Shown: positions 59,773 to 64,000 of the stretch, in pieces | Numbering within the stretch: position 1 is the first letter of the stretch | How the letters are laid out: each line of letters begins with the position of its first letter | Assembly (NCBI GenBank): GCA_050331115.1 | Contig: JBHJHD010000011.1 | Location: 1-64,000, forward strand | Direction of reading: 5' to 3' | Length of the DNA stretch: 64,000 nucleotides | Source of the DNA: JBCCAG01 sp050331115 | GTDB taxonomy: Bacteria; Cyanobacteriota; Cyanobacteriia; CAKZMO01 | Made by a program: the position numbers and the translations under genes | Notes under the pieces: model-generated | Seen by the model: the letters and a program-made list of their open reading frames with translations, nothing else | What the model was told of the DNA's origin: nothing | Databases searched by the model: none

Positions 59773-62661
59773 TTAGCGGCCAAGGGGCGGCGCCGACGTT
59801 TCGTTGGGATCGTCTTCTATCAGATCTAGCTCAAGACTCGGGCTAGGCTCAGCGGGTGAGGGGGTTGGTTCAACTTGAGTTGACTCTTCCTCAATGGGAA
59901 AAGCCTCAATCGGAGCGGGTTCGGAAGGAATAGGGTCAGGGGAAGCAGGTTCGGCGGGCTCTGGGGTTACAGGCACGCCCTCAGTCGTGCCGCCCGTAGG
60001 AAAGTCAACGGTGGCCGGGTCAACCAGCTCCGGCTCGTAGTCAATGGGTTCCGCGTCAAAGCGGCGCGGCGTTCCCGTCCAGGCAAAGTCGCTGATGCGC
60101 AGGTTGAGAGAGCCGATTTCTCGGTCGGGGTTAAACCGGAAAAGGACGCCAAAGGTGCGGCGACTATACTCAACAAAATAGCTCGTATCAAAGTCCTCGT
60201 CTTCCGACAGGCTGATCGAGGTCTGAAATCCGACCCGAAAGGGACCAATAAGCTGAGCCGTTAAGCCCCCTGACACCACTTCTCGATCCTGCACGCGATC
60301 AAAGGTGAAGGGAGATTCACTCCCCTCCGTGCTGCGGCGATAGGTGAGGTTGAAGCCGAGGTAGTCGAAGGCGGGGCGAGAGAAATGGCCAAACTGACCA
60401 AAAAGCGATAGCTCTCCCGTCAGGATAGGCTGGGTGTCACCACTGCTATAAAATCCAGCAACGCCGCGCACTCTGGGGTTTAAGGCAAGAAAAGGAACGA
60501 CGGGCGTCGGCGTATATCGCAGTCCTTGATCGGGAGTTGCAGGAAGCGGGGTGCCGGCCCAAAGCGTGACGGGACGCCGCACCTCCGCCGCCACCTGGTA
60601 GCGGGTCAGGGTAGTGTTGTTGTCCTCTCGCTCGAGAATCGGGCCGAGAAGATCGTCGCGCCGCTCAAAGCGGATGTCGTCGGTAATGCGCTGCACGGAG
60701 CCTTGGTACGTGAGCTCAGCGCCCGAGTTCCCTAGCGGAATCGCCGGGGAGGTGGCAATCACGCCAAAGGACTGATCCACTGTTTGAAAACCTAGGGTAC
60801 CGTTGAACAGGCGATCGCGGTAGCTGTATTCTCCAGTGAAGGTATACCCACTGGGCGTGCTGCGGCGCAGGCGGACTAGGCCCCGGAGGTCTTCGTCGGC
60901 GAAGTTACTGTCAAAGTCGAGGCTGGTGAGAATAGTGCTAGCCTCTAAAGACGTCAGCGAGTCAAAGGCGGCGTCTAGCTCCGCGGTCAGGCCATAGGAG
61001 TTGGGGTTGAGCACCCCCGTGTCGTCTTCGCCAATTTCAATATCGTCTTCATCGCGGCCCGTAAACGCCCGCTGAATAAAGAACTGAGGCGTGAAGCTAA
61101 ACCGAACCACCGGCGTATCGATTACCTCGAATTCGCGCTCTGCAAACAGACCGTCTCGGTCTTCTTCGTCAAAGCCAAACTGAACCGGCAGCGGGTCCTG
61201 CTGACGCTGGTCGAAGACGTAGCGCGATCGCAATAGCGGTATGGTGAGCCCCCGATCAATGACCAGACGGGGATTCCTCAGGCGCAGCTCGCTGCGGGTG
61301 GCGGACAGGCGCTGAAAGGTTGCCTGATTAGTGCGAATTTCTAGCTCTGGGGGAGAAAAGGGGTCGTTGGTAAGCCTCACGTTGGCCGCCACCCAGCCGC
61401 CGGGGCGAAAGTCGATGCGCTCGGCCTCAAACCGGAGCTGCCGCACGCTGCCTGCGGCTGAGCCTTGATCGACGTTGCCGCCGGTGGAAGAAATTCCCGC
61501 CCCGATGGTCACGCCGCCCACGGCAGTCGCGGTCTGCACCTCGGGCTGCTGGCGGCTGAGACGGGCGCTGAGGACATCGTCGTTAGAAACGCCAACATCA
61601 GCCCCTGCCCTTTGGTTGGCTGCCGATGGGTCATCCACGGGGCGATCGCCGGAGAGGTCCGAGGCAATCTGGGGGATAAAGACCTCGCCCCGAGCGTCGA
61701 GGATAGCCCCCTCCTCCCGCACAAAATTATATTCAATGCGATCGCCCCGCAGCACCTGCTCACCCCGGGTAAATACGACGTTCCCCGTAGCGATGGCGAT
61801 CTGGTTGGGGAGGTTGACGCGGACTTCGTCAGCCAGCAGCACCGAACCCCTCACCGTCAGGGCGACATTCCCCTCGGCGATAAAGGACTGCTGCTGCCGG
61901 TCATAGACTTGGCGATCGGAAATCACCTCTAGGGCGTCAATGCCATCGGCCACGCCGCTGGCTGCCCCCTCTGCAGGGTCGTCTAGCTCCAGCTCCTCTA
62001 GCGGGATAGCGTTGGTTTCGGGGGTAGCGCTGGGACGCTGCGCTGGGGCGGCAGGGTCTAGGGTTGGCAGCGGGGCCTGAAAGTCGCTGGGAATGGGGTC
62101 CTGGGCCTCGGGCTGTTGGGCGACCCAATCCACCAGCTCGCTCAGCAGATCCCGACTCTCATGCAGCAGCACCGCCGCTTCTTCGTAGACGGCTTCGTCA
62201 GCGGCGAGCCTCGACTGGGCATCGGCTTCTAGCGCGATCGCCCGCTCTTCGTCAAGGCCGTGGTCTTGATAGAGGTCACCAAGCTGCGACCCCGGCAAGG
62301 AGCCGTTTCCCGGTAAGCCGACCTCCACCGGCGGACCCAGACCATCTATGTCTGTAGCGCCTGCGTCAGCGGTATCTGCTTCCGCGCTGCCTGTTTCTGC
62401 GCTAGCAAGCTCGACGCCAGGAAGCCTAGGGCTACGAGATTCAGGGCTGCGAGATTTGCTGCTGTCCACGGCAACAGCTGGGTCAGAAGCGATCAGGGTT
62501 GAGGCTACTACCGACAGCGCCCTGGGGGCCATAGGCTCTGGCAACAGCACCTGTCGCTCAGCCTCGGCCAATAGACTAGCTTCAGGCCAAGACAGCGTAT
62601 CGGCGTGCGGCACTGTTGCCACATGAACAAGGGGTGGCGGTGGCGGCACTGGATAGGGCAT
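59773..62661 (-). CDS. DUF3769 / LptD-like outer-membrane biogenesis protein
   Basis: 962 residues. After a Pro/Ala-rich lead with low-complexity repeats (SKSRSPESRSPRLPG), residues about 250-330 form an OstA/LptA-like strand array (ISDRQVYDRQQQSFIAEGNV, LTVRGSVLLADEV, GNVVFTRGEQVLRGDRIEY). The C-terminal 500 residues are beta-strands ending in a Glu/Pro-rich tail. This is the cyanobacterial DUF3769 protein, the counterpart of LptD for lipopolysaccharide insertion. The usual Sec signal is not obvious at this start; a later start may be used. It is followed in the operon by the OmpR regulator. Confidence 0.82.
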   Translation of the reverse strand: MPYPVPPPPPLVHVATVPHADTLSWPEASLLAEAERQVLLPEPMAPRALSVVASTLIASDPAVAVDSSKSRSPESRSPRLPGVELASAETGSAEADTADAGATDIDGLGPPVEVGLPGNGSLPGSQLGDLYQDHGLDEERAIALEADAQSRLAADEAVYEEAAVLLHESRDLLSELVDWVAQQPEAQDPIPSDFQAPLPTLDPAAPAQRPSATPETNAIPLEELELDDPAEGAASGVADGIDALEVISDRQVYDRQQQSFIAEGNVALTVRGSVLLADEVRVNLPNQIAIATGNVVFTRGEQVLRGDRIEYNFVREEGAILDARGEVFIPQIASDLSGDRPVDDPSAANQRAGADVGVSNDDVLSARLSRQQPEVQTATAVGGVTIGAGISSTGGNVDQGSAAGSVRQLRFEAERIDFRPGGWVAANVRLTNDPFSPPELEIRTNQATFQRLSATRSELRLRNPRLVIDRGLTIPLLRSRYVFDQRQQDPLPVQFGFDEEDRDGLFAEREFEVIDTPVVRFSFTPQFFIQRAFTGRDEDDIEIGEDDTGVLNPNSYGLTAELDAAFDSLTSLEASTILTSLDFDSNFADEDLRGLVRLRRSTPSGYTFTGEYSYRDRLFNGTLGFQTVDQSFGVIATSPAIPLGNSGAELTYQGSVQRITDDIRFERRDDLLGPILEREDNNTTLTRYQVAAEVRRPVTLWAGTPLPATPDQGLRYTPTPVVPFLALNPRVRGVAGFYSSGDTQPILTGELSLFGQFGHFSRPAFDYLGFNLTYRRSTEGSESPFTFDRVQDREVVSGGLTAQLIGPFRVGFQTSISLSEDEDFDTSYFVEYSRRTFGVLFRFNPDREIGSLNLRISDFAWTGTPRRFDAEPIDYEPELVDPATVDFPTGGTTEGVPVTPEPAEPASPDPIPSEPAPIEAFPIEEESTQVEPTPSPAEPSPSLELDLIEDDPNETSAPPLGR

Positions 62662-62679
62662 AGACTAACTACTCACACC

Positions 62680-62757
62680 AAAAAAAAGCCCGGCTGTCCC
62701 ACAGGATGACTTGTCGCATAGCGAGTGCGGAGCACTCAGCGCGTCAGTAGGACGCAG
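62680..62757 (-). terminator. T8 transcription end, possible small RNA
   Basis: On the minus strand a GC-rich segment ending GACAGCCGGGCT runs into eight T residues (about 62680-62687), with a GAGTGC-TCC-GCACTC hairpin upstream. It lies between psbI and the DUF3769 start, downstream of the psbI terminator. It looks like the 3' end of a small RNA or leader. Confidence 0.45.
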
Positions 62758-62800
62758 CGCTGGTCGCTGGGCTAACCCAATAGAGAATTAGCCACCAGCT

Positions 62801-62830
62801 AAGAAAACGTCCCCAAACGAGCCGGGGACG
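62801..62830 (-). terminator. Factor-independent terminator of psbI
   Basis: On the minus strand CGTCCCC and GGGGACG pair across 9 bases and are followed by TTTTCTT, 60 bp after the psbI stop. Confidence 0.78.
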
Positions 62831-62890
62831 AGCGACGTCAACACACCAACTTGGCCCAGATCCCAAGCTTAAAGCTAAGACAATAGCGCC

Positions 62891-63007
62891 TTATTCGAAG
62901 TCGCGGCGGTTGGGGTTGCGGGCTGGGTCATTGGATAGAAATCCAAAGATAAACAGACCAACGAAAAAGGAAACAACGACGTATACAGCGATTTTTAGAG
63001 TCAGCAT
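62891..63007 (-). CDS. psbI: Photosystem II reaction centre protein PsbI
   Basis: A 38-residue frame from ATG 63007 to TAA 62891: MLTLKIAVYVVVSFFVGLF, then IFGFLSNDPARNPNRRDFE. The start, the single membrane helix and the end with NDPARNPxRRDFE match PsbI nearly residue for residue; PsbI sits beside D1 and CP43 in the photosystem II core. The upstream region has a possible -10 TATGAT (63038-63043). It lies 53 bp downstream of csaB on the same strand and has its own terminator, so it is likely transcribed from its own promoter. Confidence 0.97.
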   Translation of the reverse strand: MLTLKIAVYVVVSFFVGLFIFGFLSNDPARNPNRRDFE

Positions 63008-63059
63008 AGTATCTCAATGCAGAAATTGGCTGACCTCATCATACCGAACTGTGCTCCCC

Positions 63060-64000
63060 TTAAGTCGCCAGCGCCGCATGCAGAACATCCCGGTGCATAA
63101 AGGCGCGATCGCGCAGGGACTGAATCTGGTCTGGGGAAAGGGCACTGCCGTTGACGAAGTGCTCTAGCCAAACTTGGCTCATCCTAGCGGCGTCGGTGGG
63201 CATTTCGTCAAGCGTCCAGCCCGGTATAGAAAGTGTCTGCATCAGCTGATCGATTTTGGGATCGTAGCTGATGGCAAACGTGCGGCATTCTGCCGCTGCT
63301 GCCATAATCACGCCGTGGAGGCGCATGGCGATCGCCATTTCCACTCCCCTGAAGACCCCTGCCAACTGACGGGGGTCTTTGAGCTGCAGCAGGTGGCTCG
63401 GCTCAGACAGCTGAGCTAAAACGAGCTGGGCCAGCTCCAGATCTTGGGGGAGCTGAAAGGGAACAACCAGCATGCAGGCCCCGGTCGCGGCCTGTAGCAG
63501 CGCCAAGGCCTCAGTCATAACTGACAGCCGCTGCGGCGTCAGATCCGGATGGGTTCTGAGGGTAACGGCGATTCGCGGGGCCGGTAGCTCCCACAGCCCG
63601 GCGACTCGCTCCCCCGCCAGCGCCCAAACGGGGTCCGGGGCGAGCAGGCCAGGAATGTTCCAGACTGCGAGCTGCTGGGCCGAGCCCTGATCCCGCACGC
63701 TCACGGCAGAACAGAGGCGGTAGGCCCGCTGGGCAATGCGCTGGGTGAGCGGGCGCTTAAGGGGGCCAATGCCCTGGGCCCAGGCCACGGTCTTGAGCCC
63801 GAACTGCTGAGCCAGGCCCATCAGCCCACCGTAATAGATGGGGTTTAGACGACTCGTCGCGTCCTGCATGAGGCTGCCGCCGCCCCACATAAAGGCGTCT
63901 GCCTGCCGCAGCGCCGTCAGCACCGCTTGAGGAGACTTCCGCGGCACGGCCTCCACTTGGTACTGCTGCTGGGTAAGCTGGGGCTGGCCCGATAGAACCA
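63060..64000 (-). CDS. csaB: Polysaccharide pyruvyl transferase CsaB (5' end beyond window)
   Basis: The frame stays open to the window edge; the 298 residues read from a GTG at 63956 are preceded by 14 more in-frame codons (VLSGQPQLTQQQYQ) that fit the family, so the true start is outside. Recognisable segments: WGGGSLMQDATSRLNPIYY, VAWAQGIGPLKRPLTQR, VSVRDQGSAQQL, DPVWAL and AIAMRLHGVIMAAAA. CsaB adds ketal pyruvate to a wall polysaccharide, which anchors S-layer-homology proteins. psbI follows on the same strand. Confidence 0.92.
   Translation of the reverse strand, partial: VLSGQPQLTQQQYQVEAVPRKSPQAVLTALRQADAFMWGGGSLMQDATSRLNPIYYGGLMGLAQQFGLKTVAWAQGIGPLKRPLTQRIAQRAYRLCSAVSVRDQGSAQQLAVWNIPGLLAPDPVWALAGERVAGLWELPAPRIAVTLRTHPDLTPQRLSVMTEALALLQAATGACMLVVPFQLPQDLELAQLVLAQLSEPSHLLQLKDPRQLAGVFRGVEMAIAMRLHGVIMAAAAECRTFAISYDPKIDQLMQTLSIPGWTLDEMPTDAARMSQVWLEHFVNGSALSPDQIQSLRDRAFMHRDVLHAALAT

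Overview
The window is chromosomal DNA of a cyanobacterium. It carries photosystem II genes (psbI, and a lipoprotein psbQ), cobalamin and haem A pathway genes, a biliverdin-type phytochrome with its response regulator, an apocarotenoid oxygenase, a bestrophin, a cyanobacterial LptD-like DUF3769 protein and many GCGATCGC (HIP1-type) octamers. The base composition is fairly GC-rich except for the first 2.2 kb, and the gene content resembles filamentous Leptolyngbya/Nodosilinea-like lineages. That placement is an inference; no marker here fixes the genus.

Layout. 1-2.2 kb is an AT-richer, accessory-looking stretch with two tandem phosphonate-type binding lipoproteins (the first cut by the window edge), one copy of a 143-bp MITE-like repeat and several large hairpins. 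2.2-4.4 kb holds a serine acetyltransferase/PAPS reductase fusion (CysE-CysH) and a TetR regulator whose promoters share one 13-bp sequence over the -35 box. 4.4-13.8 kb holds small membrane proteins, cobH, an ACT-like protein, a GNAT enzyme, a GT-C-like membrane protein, an unannotated 44-aa protein, a metal-hydrolase-like membrane protein and a GH19 lysozyme/chitinase with four YEGLF repeats. 14-21 kb has phoD, a cation/proton antiporter, ctaA and ctaB. 21-31 kb has a Wzz-like protein, an ABC-2 exporter pair, a DUF924 protein next to a ClC-CBS-Usp transporter, psbQ and a glycosyltransferase. 31-37 kb, all on the minus strand, has a DnaJ-like chaperone, a small kinase, DedA, a carotenoid oxygenase and a BT1 transporter.

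37-52 kb is mostly signalling on the minus strand: a GAF protein, tRNA-Met, the phytochrome/response-regulator pair, then a translationally coupled two-gene NTPase system (440-aa AAA ATPase plus 1606-aa TPR-STAND-WD40 protein), a decayed Uma2 nuclease gene and recN. 52-64 kb has a beta-helix/RTX exoprotein, a TerB-like protein, a bestrophin, a peptidoglycan-binding-like protein opposite a sigma-like factor, an OmpR regulator in an apparent operon with the LptD-like protein, psbI and the 3' part of csaB.

The strongest leads for something new are the AAA + STAND-WD40 pair, the CysE-CysH fusion with its shared promoter/operator, the four-repeat GH19 protein, and a recurring pattern of 13-15 bp tandem duplications, two of which include the stop codon of a gene. 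All calls come from reading the sequence; no database search was run.
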